Notes under the pieces: model-generated | Database searches by the model: none | The model's input: the letters and a program-made list of their open reading frames with translations, nothing else | What the model was told of the DNA's origin: nothing | Shown here: in pieces, positions 32,679 to 40,469 of the stretch | Layout: each line of letters opens with the position of its first letter | Numbering within the stretch: the first letter of the stretch is position 1 | Made by a program: the position numbers and the translations under genes | From: Winogradskya humida | Lineage (GTDB): Bacteria; Actinomycetota; Actinomycetes; Mycobacteriales; Micromonosporaceae | Reading direction: 5' to 3' | DNA: 59,083 nt | Assembly (NCBI RefSeq): GCF_016862215.1 | Contig: NZ_BOMN01000085.1 | Span: 1-59,083 of the forward strand

Positions 32679-34046
32679 TCAGCTCCCTGTCACGAGGCCG
32701 GCCCAGAGTTCAGGGAACTCGGGCAGGGTCTTGGAGGTACACGCTACGTCGCTCAGCTCCACGCCCTCAGCGACGAGGCCGATCACAGCCGCGGCATGTG
32801 CCATCCGATGATCGGCGTAAGTCTCAAAAACCGCACTCCGCAGCGGCCCCGGCGCGATGTCCAGCCCGTCGTGGAACTCGGTCACCCCGGCACCCACCTT
32901 GCCCAACTCCCGGGCCAGCGCGGCGATGCGGTCGGTCTCATGCCCCCTGATGTGCGCCACCCCCCGAAGAGAGGAAGGAGAGTCGGCCAGCGCCGCAAGA
33001 GCCGCGATCACCGGAGTCAGCTCGCTGACCTCCGACAGATCGGCCCTGATGCCGTGCAGCACCCCCGTGCCCCGGACGGTCAGGCCGTCATCGTCCTGAC
33101 TCACCTCGGCACCCATCCGGGTAAGAAGGTCGACCAGGATCCCGACCGGCTGCCAGCTCTCCCGCGGCCACCCGGCCAGCGTCACGGCGCCCCCGGTCAC
33201 CATCGCCGCGGCGAAGAACGGCGCCGCCCCCGACAGATCCGGCTCGATCACCCAATCCCGCCCGGCCAGCGGACCGTGCTCGACAACCCACACATCGGGC
33301 ACGCTCTCGTCAACGACCGCCCCGGCCGCCCGCAACATGTGCGTCGTCATCCGCAGATGAGGCGCCGACGGAACCGGCGGCCCCTCATGCCGCAACACCA
33401 GCCCTTTGCTGAACCGCGGCGCCGACAGCAGCAACCCCGAAACGAACTGACTGGACCCGGAAGCGTCAATCACGGCCTCGCCGCCAGCCACGACCCCGGT
33501 GCCCCGCACCACGAGCGGCAACCCCCCGCCCTTGGAGTCGATCACCACCCCGAGCGACCGCAACGCCTCCACGATCGGCCGCAGCGGCCTGTTCCGCGCG
33601 TGCGGATCCCCGTCGAACGTCACCGTGCCATCAGCCAGCGCGGCCACCGGCGGAGCGAACCGCATCACCGTCCCCGCCAGCCCGACGTCCACCGTGGCCG
33701 GCCCCCGCAAAGGCCCCGGCTCAATCGTCCAGACCGCACTCCCGTTTGCTGAGCCGTGGGCGGATATGCCGGTTGATGCGCCTGCTGCTGCCGGCGCTGC
33801 CGGCAGGTCCGTTGCCGGGCCGGCGGTGTTGATGGAGGCGCCGAGGGAGCGCAGGGCCGCGGCCATCAGGGTGGTGTCACGGGCGTGCAGCGGCCGGACG
33901 ATCCGGGACGGACCCGTGGCCAGGGCACTGAGGACCAGCGCACGGGCGGTCATCGACTTGGAGCCGGGCAGGCTCAGAGCCGACACAACGGGCCCGGTCG
34001 CAACCGGTGCTGTCCAGGGACGTGCTGCTGCTGTCACGGCCCCCAT
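32679..34046 (-). CDS. aroA: 3-phosphoshikimate 1-carboxyvinyltransferase (EPSP synthase)
   Basis: A 455-aa enzyme of the shikimate pathway joining shikimate-3-phosphate and PEP. Family signatures are LPGSKSMTARALVLSALA (about residues 26-43), GLAGTVMRF (PEP/glyphosate-site region) and RGHETDRIAALARELGK near the C-terminus. Residues about 74-104 form an Ala/Ser/Gly-rich insert (PAAPAAAGASTGISAHGS) before the strand that leads into GLAGT, absent from most homologues and of different codon texture. ATG 34046 is used; no good ribosome binding site is seen. It heads the leftward aroA-rsgA-hisN-DMT run. Confidence 0.93.
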   Translation of the reverse strand: MGAVTAAARPWTAPVATGPVVSALSLPGSKSMTARALVLSALATGPSRIVRPLHARDTTLMAAALRSLGASINTAGPATDLPAAPAAAGASTGISAHGSANGSAVWTIEPGPLRGPATVDVGLAGTVMRFAPPVAALADGTVTFDGDPHARNRPLRPIVEALRSLGVVIDSKGGGLPLVVRGTGVVAGGEAVIDASGSSQFVSGLLLSAPRFSKGLVLRHEGPPVPSAPHLRMTTHMLRAAGAVVDESVPDVWVVEHGPLAGRDWVIEPDLSGAAPFFAAAMVTGGAVTLAGWPRESWQPVGILVDLLTRMGAEVSQDDDGLTVRGTGVLHGIRADLSEVSELTPVIAALAALADSPSSLRGVAHIRGHETDRIAALARELGKVGAGVTEFHDGLDIAPGPLRSAVFETYADHRMAHAAAVIGLVAEGVELSDVACTSKTLPEFPELWAGLVTGS

Positions 34047-34132
34047 TGTGCCGGTCGGGTGCGACAAGAAATCGGCGCGGTGCGGCTCGGACGGGTCAGC
34101 GGGGGTGCGGCGTGCGGCGTACTGTCGGGCTC

Positions 34133-34969
34133 ATGTGCGGGCGATACGCGACGACGAAGAATGAGGCCGACCTCGGCCAGCTCTTCGACGCCGTCCCCAT
34201 TGCCGAAACCATGGCTCAAAAGGGGCAAGACCCACGCGAGCCCGCCTCAGCCGAGGCCGCCCCGCAATGGCCCGCGCCGAGCTGGAACGTCGCACCCACC
34301 GACCCGGTCCCCGTGATCCGCGTCTCGGAACGCCAGGCCGCCCGCGTCGTCGACACGGCCCGCTGGGGCTTCCTCCCACCCTGGGCCAAAGACCCCCGAG
34401 CCGGCGCCCGCATGATCAACGCCAGAGCCGAAACGGTCGCCACGTCCAAAGCCTTCGCCCCGTCCTTCCAGCGCCGCCGGTGCCTGATCCCGGCCGACGG
34501 CTGGTACGAATGGGTCCGATCCGGCAAGCAACGCCAGGCCTACTACATGACGCCGCAGGACTCCTCGGTCCTGGCCTTCGCCGGCATCTGGACGATGTGG
34601 CACGGCGAAACCCTCACCTGCAGCATCCTGACAACGGCCGCCCAGGGAACGTTGAAAACGGTCCACGACCGCATGCCCCTGATCCTGCCCCACCACCGCT
34701 GGGACACCTGGCTCGCCGGCGGCGGAGACCCCGACGAGCTGCTCCAGCCCATGCCGGATGACGCCCTGGCAACAATCGAGGTTCGGCCGGTCAGCCCCCG
34801 CGTCGGCAACGTCCGCAACAACGACCCCGACCTGATCACCTCGACCCCACCGACCAGGCCCGCCCCATCCGAGCCCACCCAACTCTCGCTCCTGCCGGAC
34901 CCGGACCAGCCCGCCTCCGGCCAGCCCGCACCGACCGGTCCCGCCCCAGCCCAAAACGCGCTGAACTAG
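34133..34969 (+). CDS. SRAP family protein (YedK/HMCES)
   Basis: A 278-aa protein of the SOS-response-associated peptidase family, which forms a covalent link with abasic sites in single-stranded DNA. Start MCGRYA places the catalytic Cys at position 2, exposed after Met removal. WNVAPTDPVPVIR, ARWGFLPPWAKD, INARAETV and RRCLIPADGWYEW are all present, and VHDRMPLIL carries the conserved His. The C-terminal 50 residues are a Pro-rich tail. TACTGT lies seven bases before the ATG, compatible with a leaderless transcript. Divergent from aroA; this order is conserved in actinobacteria. Confidence 0.92.
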   Translation: MCGRYATTKNEADLGQLFDAVPIAETMAQKGQDPREPASAEAAPQWPAPSWNVAPTDPVPVIRVSERQAARVVDTARWGFLPPWAKDPRAGARMINARAETVATSKAFAPSFQRRRCLIPADGWYEWVRSGKQRQAYYMTPQDSSVLAFAGIWTMWHGETLTCSILTTAAQGTLKTVHDRMPLILPHHRWDTWLAGGGDPDELLQPMPDDALATIEVRPVSPRVGNVRNNDPDLITSTPPTRPAPSEPTQLSLLPDPDQPASGQPAPTGPAPAQNALN

Positions 34970-35725
34970 ACCATGCCCATCTCGACCCTGCCCACCCAAT
35001 CCGCAGCGCCCCAATCCGCAGCGCCCCAGCTCGCAGCGCCCCAGTCCGCGCCTGCTCAGATCGCGTTGGGCCAGACTGCGTCGACTCAGATCGCGCTGAG
35101 CGTGGGGTCCCCCGCTCAGGCCGCGCCCGTCCAGATCGTGCCCGCTCAGGCCGTGCCCGCTCAGGCCGTGCCCGCTCAGGCCGTGCCCGCTCAGGCCGTG
35201 CCCGCTCAGATCGCGTCGAGCCGGGCGGCCCCCACCCAGACCGTGCTCACCCAGACCGTGCCCACCCAGGCGGCGGAGTGTCAGCGCGCGACGGCTGTGG
35301 GCGGGGCGGGGGTTCGAGCGGTCGGGGATGCGGCGGGACATGTGGGAGACACGGGGCGGGCCGGGGGATCGGTTCAGTGGGTGGGGTGGAATTCGGGGGG
35401 CGGTCCGGTTCGGTAGGTTTGTCGGGCTGGAGTGGGAGTCCGCTGGGGATGCGCGGAGTCTCGTTGCTGGATACCGCAAGGGGCGCGTCGGGGGTTGTGA
35501 CGTGATCGACTTGGGGTGTGTCTAATTTCCCGGAAAGTCGGACGACGGGGTTCGTTTCGTGGGGATATGCAGGCATTTTAAATAGCAAGGTTTGTTACGA
35601 GATAGACAAGCCCCTTGTTCTGATCTTGGTTCGTGCGATAGAAACCAGCGCCGGTGTGGTGACGGTTGGCACGGTGCGGACCTTGTCGCCACGGCTCTAC
35701 CGGTACCCACGGGGGAGGTGGGCTG
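34970..35725. other. Repeat-rich intergenic region before whiB-like gene
   Basis: A 756-base stretch without a supported gene. The first half is a degenerate 15-bp repeat; the next 150 bases are G-rich on the plus strand. From about 35520 base composition turns AT-richer, with ACAAG-CCC-CTTGT (35608-35620) as a small palindrome, and likely holds the promoter of the WhiB gene. Open frames here on either strand are explained by the repeat's length being a multiple of three. Confidence 0.5.
34995..35275. repeat. Degenerate 15-bp tandem repeat array
   Basis: A 15-base unit recurs with variation. Four perfect copies of CCCGCTCAGGCCGTG stand at 35141-35200, and related units (CCCAATCCGCAGCGC at 34995-35024, then imperfect forms) flank them. 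The plus strand would read PAQAV repeats and the minus strand LSGHG repeats; neither frame has a convincing start or neighbours, so the array is treated as non-coding. Confidence 0.8.
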
Positions 35726-36121
35726 ATGACACGCGCACGTATGCCGCGTCCACATGAAGTTGCTATTGCTCGGCGGGATCCGAGGCTCTTGGGAGCTATC
35801 GCGGAACGCCAGTCCGACGAGGCCTGGCGCACTCGAGGCGCCTGCCGCACGGTCGATCCGGAGACGTTTTTCCCGGCGCCGAATGAGCCTACCGATGGCG
35901 CGACGTCGCTCTGCGGGGCCTGTGACGTTCAGGGCGCCTGTCTCGCCTGGGCCCTGCAGGTCGGCGATTGCCACGGCGTCTGGGGTGGCACCACGCCCCG
36001 GGAGCGCCGGGCGATGCTCGTTGCCTGGCGGGAGCGGGTCGATGCCAACGGTGATGCTGTTGATGATGGTCCCGATGAGGAGGATCGCCGCCTGCTCACG
36101 CTGGAGCCGGCAGCCGGCTGA
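35726..36121 (+). CDS. WhiB-family Fe-S regulator
   Basis: A 131-aa WhiB-like protein. Four cysteines at residues 40, 63, 66 and 72 (GACRTVDPE, LCGACDVQGAC) give C-x22-C-x2-C-x5-C for a [4Fe-4S] cluster, followed by the GVWGGTTPRERRAM turn typical of the family. A fifth Cys (82) sits before the turn. The C-terminal tail is acidic rather than basic, unlike many WhiB DNA-contact tails. The ATG at 35726 has GGGGGAGGTGG upstream. It is clearly distinct from the WhiB1-type protein at 51813. Subclass not assigned. Confidence 0.92.
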   Translation: MTRARMPRPHEVAIARRDPRLLGAIAERQSDEAWRTRGACRTVDPETFFPAPNEPTDGATSLCGACDVQGACLAWALQVGDCHGVWGGTTPRERRAMLVAWRERVDANGDAVDDGPDEEDRRLLTLEPAAG

Positions 36122-36231
36122 GGCAACCTTGCAGCGGGCTGACCGAGAAGCCGGCTGACCGAAAATGCACATGAGCGTCCGAAGCCGGTGGAGGTAGCGC
36201 CCCGAGACCGGCGGGCGGGCGTCGCGACAAT

Positions 36232-36269
36232 CACGACGGCGGTTCATCATTCGATGGGCCGCCGTCGTG
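36232..36269. terminator. Hairpin after the whiB-like gene
   Basis: CACGACGGCGG and CCGCCGTCGTG form a perfect 11-bp stem with a 16-base loop, 110 bases past the WhiB stop. There is no T tract, so it may be a factor-assisted terminator or an RNA-stabilising structure rather than a classical intrinsic terminator. Confidence 0.5.
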
Positions 36270-36312
36270 ACGTCCGGACGCGGAGATCGAGAAGCAGGTA
36301 GACATAGGAACT

Positions 36313-36921
36313 GTGCGCAGTTTTGAGATAACTACTCCACGTGGCCCCGCGCGTGTGCAGATCACCGAACCCGATAACGCGACCTCACTTCTGGTTCTGG
36401 GTCACGGTGCGGGCGGGGATGTCGACGCCCCGGATCTGACGGCCGTCCACGATGCAGCCGTCGCCCGCAAGGTGAGAGTCGCGCTGGTCACGCAGCCGTA
36501 CCGGGTCGCCGGGCGGAAGGCGCCAGCGCCTGCGGGACACCTCGATGAGGCCTGGACGGCGGTTGTCGAGGAGATCAAGAAGGCCGGTGAGCCGCTCATT
36601 CTGGGTGGGCGGTCGAGCGGGGCGAGGGTCGCTTGTCGTACGGCCACCGCGCTCGGCGCCGTGGGAGTGCTGGCGCTCGCCTTCCCCCTGCACCCGCCGG
36701 GAAAGCCCGAGAAGAGCCGCGCCGGTGAACTCCCTACCGACCTCCCGACCCTGGTGGTCAACGGTGATCGGGACGCTTTCGGCGTACCCGTCGCAGTGGG
36801 GCGGGTAGAGGTAGCCGTGCGGCCTGGAGCGACGCACGACCTGCGGCGCGACCTGCCGGGGACGGTGGCTGTGGTGGCCGAGTGGCTCGGGCGCCACGGT
36901 TGGTGCGGATCGGCCGGCTGA
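36313..36921 (+). CDS. Alpha/beta hydrolase (KANL3/Tex30-like)
   Basis: A 202-aa small alpha/beta hydrolase: LLVLGHGAGGDVDAP (oxyanion region), nucleophile elbow GGRSSGARVA (Ser near residue 100), LVVNGDRDAFG (Asp) and GATHDLRRDLP (His), giving a full triad. The family (KANL3/Tex30) is conserved in actinobacteria with unknown substrate. GTG 36313 opens the frame. It ends only 5 bases before a sigma-R-type promoter that drives the following sigR gene. Confidence 0.8.
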   Translation: MRSFEITTPRGPARVQITEPDNATSLLVLGHGAGGDVDAPDLTAVHDAAVARKVRVALVTQPYRVAGRKAPAPAGHLDEAWTAVVEEIKKAGEPLILGGRSSGARVACRTATALGAVGVLALAFPLHPPGKPEKSRAGELPTDLPTLVVNGDRDAFGVPVAVGRVEVAVRPGATHDLRRDLPGTVAVVAEWLGRHGWCGSAG

Positions 36922-36925
36922 GCGT

Positions 36926-36951
36926 GGAATGTTGACGGGGTCCGCGCCGTT
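36926..36951 (+). promoter_or_regulatory. Sigma-R-type promoter (GGAAT-N18-GTT)
   Basis: GGAAT at 36926-36930 and GTT at 36949-36951 are separated by exactly 18 bases, the consensus recognised by SigR/SigH-type ECF sigma factors. It lies 40 bases before GTG 36992, the start of a longer in-frame version of sigR, so it is positioned for autoregulation of sigR. Confidence 0.8.
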
Positions 36952-37189
36952 ACACCACCCGGAAGGCTGAACGTCGGAAGGGGCACGTGAAGTGCAAGCC
37001 GCAACCGGATTCGCAGAGCGCAATGGCCTGCAGGCCCGCAGGGTGCAGGAGTTGCTGCACTCGCCGGAGTGGCCCGCAGCGACCCTCGCGCCCGCCACAT
37101 CATCGGTGAGTGTCAGCACACCCGCGGTTTTTGAGCCGTCTGGTGGGGCACTACCCGTATCCTCGGCGGGGTCGAGGGGAGAGGTGCGG

Positions 37190-37825
37190 GTGGCGCCAGC
37201 AGAGCGGACTAGCAAGACCGAGCGCAACAGCGTGCGGACCGAGGAGGCCCGGGCGCGGTTCGAGCGTGACGCGCTGCCCTTCGTGGATCAGCTGTACGCG
37301 GCTGCCCTGAGGATGACGCGTAACCCGGCCGACGCCGAGGATCTGGTGCAGGAGACGTTCCTGAAGGCGTTCTCCGCGTTCCACCAGTTCGAGGAGGGCA
37401 CCAACCTCAAGGCGTGGCTGTATCGCATTCTGACCAACACGTACATCAACTCCTACCGTAAGAAGCAGCGCCAGCCGGTGCAGGCTCCCACGGAGGAGAT
37501 CTCGGACTGGCAGCTCGCGTCGAGCGAGTCGCACACGTCCAGCGGTCTGCGCTCGGCCGAGACCGAGGCGCTGGACCGGCTGCCCGACAGCGACATCAAG
37601 GATGCCCTGCAGTCGCTGCCCGAGGAATTCCGCCTGGCCGTCTACCTCGCTGATGTCGAGGGTTTCTCTTACAAGGAGATCGCCGACATCATGGGTACGC
37701 CCATCGGCACCGTCATGTCCCGCCTGCACCGCGGCCGGCGCAACCTGCGCGGCATGCTGGAGCAGTACGCCGCCGACCGTGGCGTGACCCGTAACTCCGG
37801 CGCTCCCGCCGCACAGGAGGCGTGA
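37190..37825 (+). CDS. sigR: ECF sigma factor SigR/SigH (thiol-oxidative stress)
   Basis: A 211-aa ECF sigma factor. Region 2 (about residues 30-95: RNPADAEDLVQETFLKAF, KAWLYRILTNTYINSYRKKQRQ) and region 4 (about 140-195: LPEEFRLAVYLADVEGFSYKEIADIMGTP, then GTVMSRLHRGRR) are full length. It closely follows Streptomyces SigR and mycobacterial SigH, which control the thioredoxin/mycothiol response. The GTG at 37190 has GGGGAGAGG five bases upstream. The frame stays open for 66 more codons back to GTG 36992, which has its own GGAAGGGG site: a longer isoform is likely. The anti-sigma gene follows within 5 bp. Confidence 0.93.
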   Translation: MAPAERTSKTERNSVRTEEARARFERDALPFVDQLYAAALRMTRNPADAEDLVQETFLKAFSAFHQFEEGTNLKAWLYRILTNTYINSYRKKQRQPVQAPTEEISDWQLASSESHTSSGLRSAETEALDRLPDSDIKDALQSLPEEFRLAVYLADVEGFSYKEIADIMGTPIGTVMSRLHRGRRNLRGMLEQYAADRGVTRNSGAPAAQEA

Positions 37826-37830
37826 GCGAC

Positions 37831-38106
37831 GTGAGCGACGACCAGAAGACCGATTGCAGCGTCGTGATCAGCGAGGTGTACCTCTACCTCGATCTGGAGT
37901 GCAGCGACGATCGACGGACCCTGATCCAGGACCATCTGGACGACTGCTCGGACTGCCTGCGCGAGTACGGCATCGAGCACGAGGTGAAGGCGCTGGTCGC
38001 CCGCTGCTGCGGTGACGAGACGGCGCCGGCGGAGCTGCGCGAGCGGTTGAAGATCAAGCTCAGCGAGTACGTGATCGAGTCGGAGACCCGGGAATACCTG
38101 CCGTAA
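37831..38106 (+). CDS. rsrA: Mycothiol-system anti-sigma factor (RsrA/RshA)
   Basis: A 91-aa zinc anti-sigma protein that binds SigR under reducing conditions and releases it on disulfide formation. The ZAS motif is visible as H-x3-C-x2-C (DHLDDCSDCLREYG), with a further Cys near the N-terminus (TDCSVV) and a CC pair later (ARCCGDE), as in RsrA. GTG 37831 is chosen because AGGAGG ends 10 bases upstream; GTG 37822, overlapping the sigR stop, is only one base from it. Cotranscribed with sigR and followed by a terminator. Confidence 0.92.
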   Translation: MSDDQKTDCSVVISEVYLYLDLECSDDRRTLIQDHLDDCSDCLREYGIEHEVKALVARCCGDETAPAELRERLKIKLSEYVIESETREYLP

Positions 38107-38127
38107 CGGCAGCGTCGAGACGTGAGA

Positions 38128-38158
38128 AGGGCCCGCAGCGGTTGACGCTGCGGGCCCT
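38128..38158. terminator. Bidirectional hairpin terminator
   Basis: AGGGCCCGCAGCG and CGCTGCGGGCCCT form a 12-13-bp stem with a five-base loop, between the rsrA stop (rightward) and the bL37 stop (leftward). The T run is weak on either side, but the position serves both convergent genes. Confidence 0.75.
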
Positions 38159-38173
38159 CTGCTTTGCCACGGT

Positions 38174-38248
38174 CTAGCTGTTGGGACGCTTGCCGTGGTT
38201 CGCTGCGCTCTTCTTACGAGCCTTCTTCTTGCGAGACTTCTTAGCCAT
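38174..38248 (-). CDS. Ribosomal protein bL37 (24 aa)
   Basis: A 24-codon gene encoding MAKKSRKKKARKKSAANHGK followed by RPNS. The lysine/arginine-rich start and the NHGKRPN end match bL37, the tiny large-subunit protein first noticed in mycobacterial ribosome structures. GGGAGG lies 7-8 bases before the ATG at 38248. It stands alone on the minus strand between rsrA and the biotinyl protein gene and converges on the hairpin at 38128-38158. It is easily missed because of its length. Confidence 0.88.
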   Translation of the reverse strand: MAKKSRKKKARKKSAANHGKRPNS

Positions 38249-38365
38249 ATCGGCCTCCCTCTGCTGGCACACCAACCCGACGATCCTAGACGGCCCGTGA
38301 TGCCCGGCCCCCGCCGCCATGATTGGATGCAGTCACCGATAGCGCTGCGGAGGGGGACCAACACC

Positions 38366-38581
38366 ATGGCCGACGAGATCCGTGCCGAGATGGTGGCCAA
38401 TGTCTGGAAGGTCGTGGTCGCGCCCGGTGCCGAGGTGGCGGAGGGCGACACCCTGGTGATCCTGGAGTCCATGAAGATGGAGATCCCGGTGCTCGCGGAG
38501 TCCGACGGCACGCTCAAGGAGCTGGCCGTCAACGAGGGCGACGTGGTGCAGGAGGGTGACCTGATCGCCGTTATCGACTGA
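38366..38581 (+). CDS. Biotin/lipoyl attachment domain protein (TB7.3-like)
   Basis: A 71-aa protein consisting solely of a biotinyl domain, with the modified Lys in ILESMKMEIPV (about residue 37) and the usual V-x-E-G-D turns (EVAEGDTLVI, VVQEGDLIAVID). Its N-terminus (MADEIRAEMVANVWKVVV) and position after sigR-rsrA match the mycobacterial biotinylated protein TB7.3. The carboxylase it serves, if any, is not in this window. The ATG at 38366 has GGAGGGGGA upstream. It converges with a 5-bp gap on the TPR gene. Confidence 0.9.
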   Translation: MADEIRAEMVANVWKVVVAPGAEVAEGDTLVILESMKMEIPVLAESDGTLKELAVNEGDVVQEGDLIAVID

Positions 38582-38586
38582 CGGGG

Positions 38587-40227
38587 TCAGTGCCCGGACA
38601 GCCAGCGACGGAGCCGCCCGGTGCGGCCCGTTCGCTGCTGCGGGATGAGTGAGACCGCGTGCTCCTCTTCGGCCTGCACCAGCTCGGTGGCCCGTGACCG
38701 GGCCGCGGCGGGCACGTCGGGCGTTGCCAGCAGCAGGTGCGCGACCGACCAGGCGAGCCCGGGGGTGTCCGCGGCGTCCTCGAGGCGAGCGGTGACCAGG
38801 GTGGCCACGTCCTCGCGTGCTGAGGGGTCGACCCAGGCGTAGGTGATCAGCGCGAAGAGCGCCGCTTCGGTGATCGTGTCGAGGCCGCCGGTGGCGAGGG
38901 CAACGAGGTGGCGGCGGCGGGCGGATTCGGCCCATGGCTCGTCCGTGCCGTGGTGCAGCAGCCCCAGGCACGCCCAGACCTGCGCGCAACGGTCCCAGAG
39001 GGCCGGGTCGTGGGCGGCGAGCGCCCGGCCCAGCTCGGTGCTGGGTGTCACCGGTGGGAGCGCTATGAGCGCCAGCAGATCATCCGGGTCGACGAGCATC
39101 AGACCCAGGGCGGCGTCGTACGCGGCCGGCGGGCTCGGCCACAGCGGATGCGCGACCCGGTGCAGGCGCTCGACGGCATCGATCGAGGGGTAGCCGGGCG
39201 GCGCGCCGGGGCCCGGTGCCGGATAGGGCGCGCGGGTGGGGTCGGCCGGCATCCCGGGCGCGGACGGCACCCGGCTCAGCCATGGCTGGTCGGCGCAGCA
39301 CTCGGCCAGGTCGGTGTGCTCGTGGCTGTCGTCGGGGTGGTCGCGCTGGAAGTCGGCGAGCCGGATCAGGTGGGCGAGGTCGCCGTCGGCGCGGTACCGC
39401 AGGCGGTGCCCGGTGTGCACGGCGCAGTCGAACGTCGGGTCGATCGACAGGGCGCGGTTGATCCAGCTCAGGGCGTCGTCGAGGCGGTCGGCGTCGGCGA
39501 GGGTGCCCGCGATGTCCGCGTAGAGGGACAGGTCGCTCGGGTCGTACATCACTGCGCGGCGCAGGGCGGCCAGGGATTCAGGGATGCGGCCGGCGCTGCG
39601 GTACGCGTACCCCAGCCAGATCTCGGAAAGCTTCGCGGGCCGCAGCCGGGCTCCCCGCAGTGCCCACTCCACCGCCTGGGTCGCCTCCCCGAGCCGACGG
39701 GCCAGCGCTGAGCCGGCGCCGAGCAGCATCGCGTGTTCGGGGTTCGCCTCGATCGCGCGGCTGACGAGGGTGAGGTAGGGCTGCAGGGCGGGGCGGCTGG
39801 ACTCGGGCGCGGGGTCGCCGATCGCGGTGCACAGCTGCATGACCGTGCGCGCGAGCAGGCCCGGCTCGAGGCGCTCGGCGAGGTCGGGGTCGCTGACCCA
39901 GGGCACGCCGGCCCAGTCGGCACCGGGGGTGTGGCCGCTGGCCGCCACGAGCAGCGACAGGCCGTCCTCGGGGTGACCGGCGGCGGCGAGCAGGTGGGCC
40001 CGCGCCACGACGGTGCCGACGAAGGCATGCTGCTCTATCGGGAAGAGCTCGAGGGCGTCGTCGGCGCGGTCGGCGAGGTGACGGAGCAGCTCATGGGTTT
40101 CGGGCAGGGTCGGGGCGTGCGCGATCGCACCGGCCAGGTAACCGGCGGCGTGGTGCATCTCGCCACGCTCGAGCGCCGCGCGGGCCTGCTCGAGGTCGCT
40201 GTCGGCCGAGCGCCGGGCATCGTCCAT
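38587..40227 (-). CDS. TPR-like repeat protein
   Basis: A 546-aa soluble protein with tetratricopeptide-like helical pairs, clearest at about residues 170-300 (LSEIWLGYAYRSAGRIPESLAALRRA, YADIAGTLADADRLDDALSW), typical of protein-interaction scaffolds. A Pro/Gly-rich segment (about 345-370) separates it from a second helical half. No enzyme motif. The ATG at 40227 has GGGAAGG about ten bases upstream and starts MDDARRSADSDLEQARAALE. No function can be assigned from neighbours. Confidence 0.75.
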   Translation of the reverse strand: MDDARRSADSDLEQARAALERGEMHHAAGYLAGAIAHAPTLPETHELLRHLADRADDALELFPIEQHAFVGTVVARAHLLAAAGHPEDGLSLLVAASGHTPGADWAGVPWVSDPDLAERLEPGLLARTVMQLCTAIGDPAPESSRPALQPYLTLVSRAIEANPEHAMLLGAGSALARRLGEATQAVEWALRGARLRPAKLSEIWLGYAYRSAGRIPESLAALRRAVMYDPSDLSLYADIAGTLADADRLDDALSWINRALSIDPTFDCAVHTGHRLRYRADGDLAHLIRLADFQRDHPDDSHEHTDLAECCADQPWLSRVPSAPGMPADPTRAPYPAPGPGAPPGYPSIDAVERLHRVAHPLWPSPPAAYDAALGLMLVDPDDLLALIALPPVTPSTELGRALAAHDPALWDRCAQVWACLGLLHHGTDEPWAESARRRHLVALATGGLDTITEAALFALITYAWVDPSAREDVATLVTARLEDAADTPGLAWSVAHLLLATPDVPAAARSRATELVQAEEEHAVSLIPQQRTGRTGRLRRWLSGH

Positions 40228-40376
40228 CGCCGTGCCTTCCCTTGCCGCGCGAGCTGCGGTCGCACCTAACTGGTCGCGCCTACCGGTCGCGCCGCGCTGC
40301 GCGCGTTCGGTGACACACGTCGTGCCACCGCAGGCGAGCCTAGGCGACGGATCTCGATCTGTCAGTCCCCGATTCC

Positions 40377-40456
40377 ATGCGCAGTCCTGCTCGAAACGTT
40401 GCTTCTGTAAACTCAAAAGTGCAAGAATGCGCAGCGAATGAGCGTCAATGCGCAGT
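40377..40456. promoter_or_regulatory. Three direct repeats before the SIS gene
   Basis: ATGCGCAG occurs at 40377-40384, 40427-40434 and 40448-40455, the last one 15 bases before the SIS gene start. Three copies in 80 bases of a non-coding region suggest a regulator site, but no known regulator is matched. Confidence 0.35.
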
Positions 40457-40469
40457 ATGGGGAGGAACA

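Noticed and set aside
34247..35479. Long minus-strand frame with LSGHG repeats
   Set aside because: Two thirds of it lie antisense to the well-supported SRAP gene and the rest is the 15-bp array, whose length keeps all frames open.
35525..35560. Second sigma-R-type promoter before the WhiB gene
   Set aside because: GGAAA and GTT are present but only about 13 bases apart, too short for the sigma-R spacing.
38195..38365. N-terminal extension of the biotinyl protein to 38195
   Set aside because: The upstream part is antisense to the bL37 gene, and the ATG at 38366 has the ribosome binding site and matches the family start.
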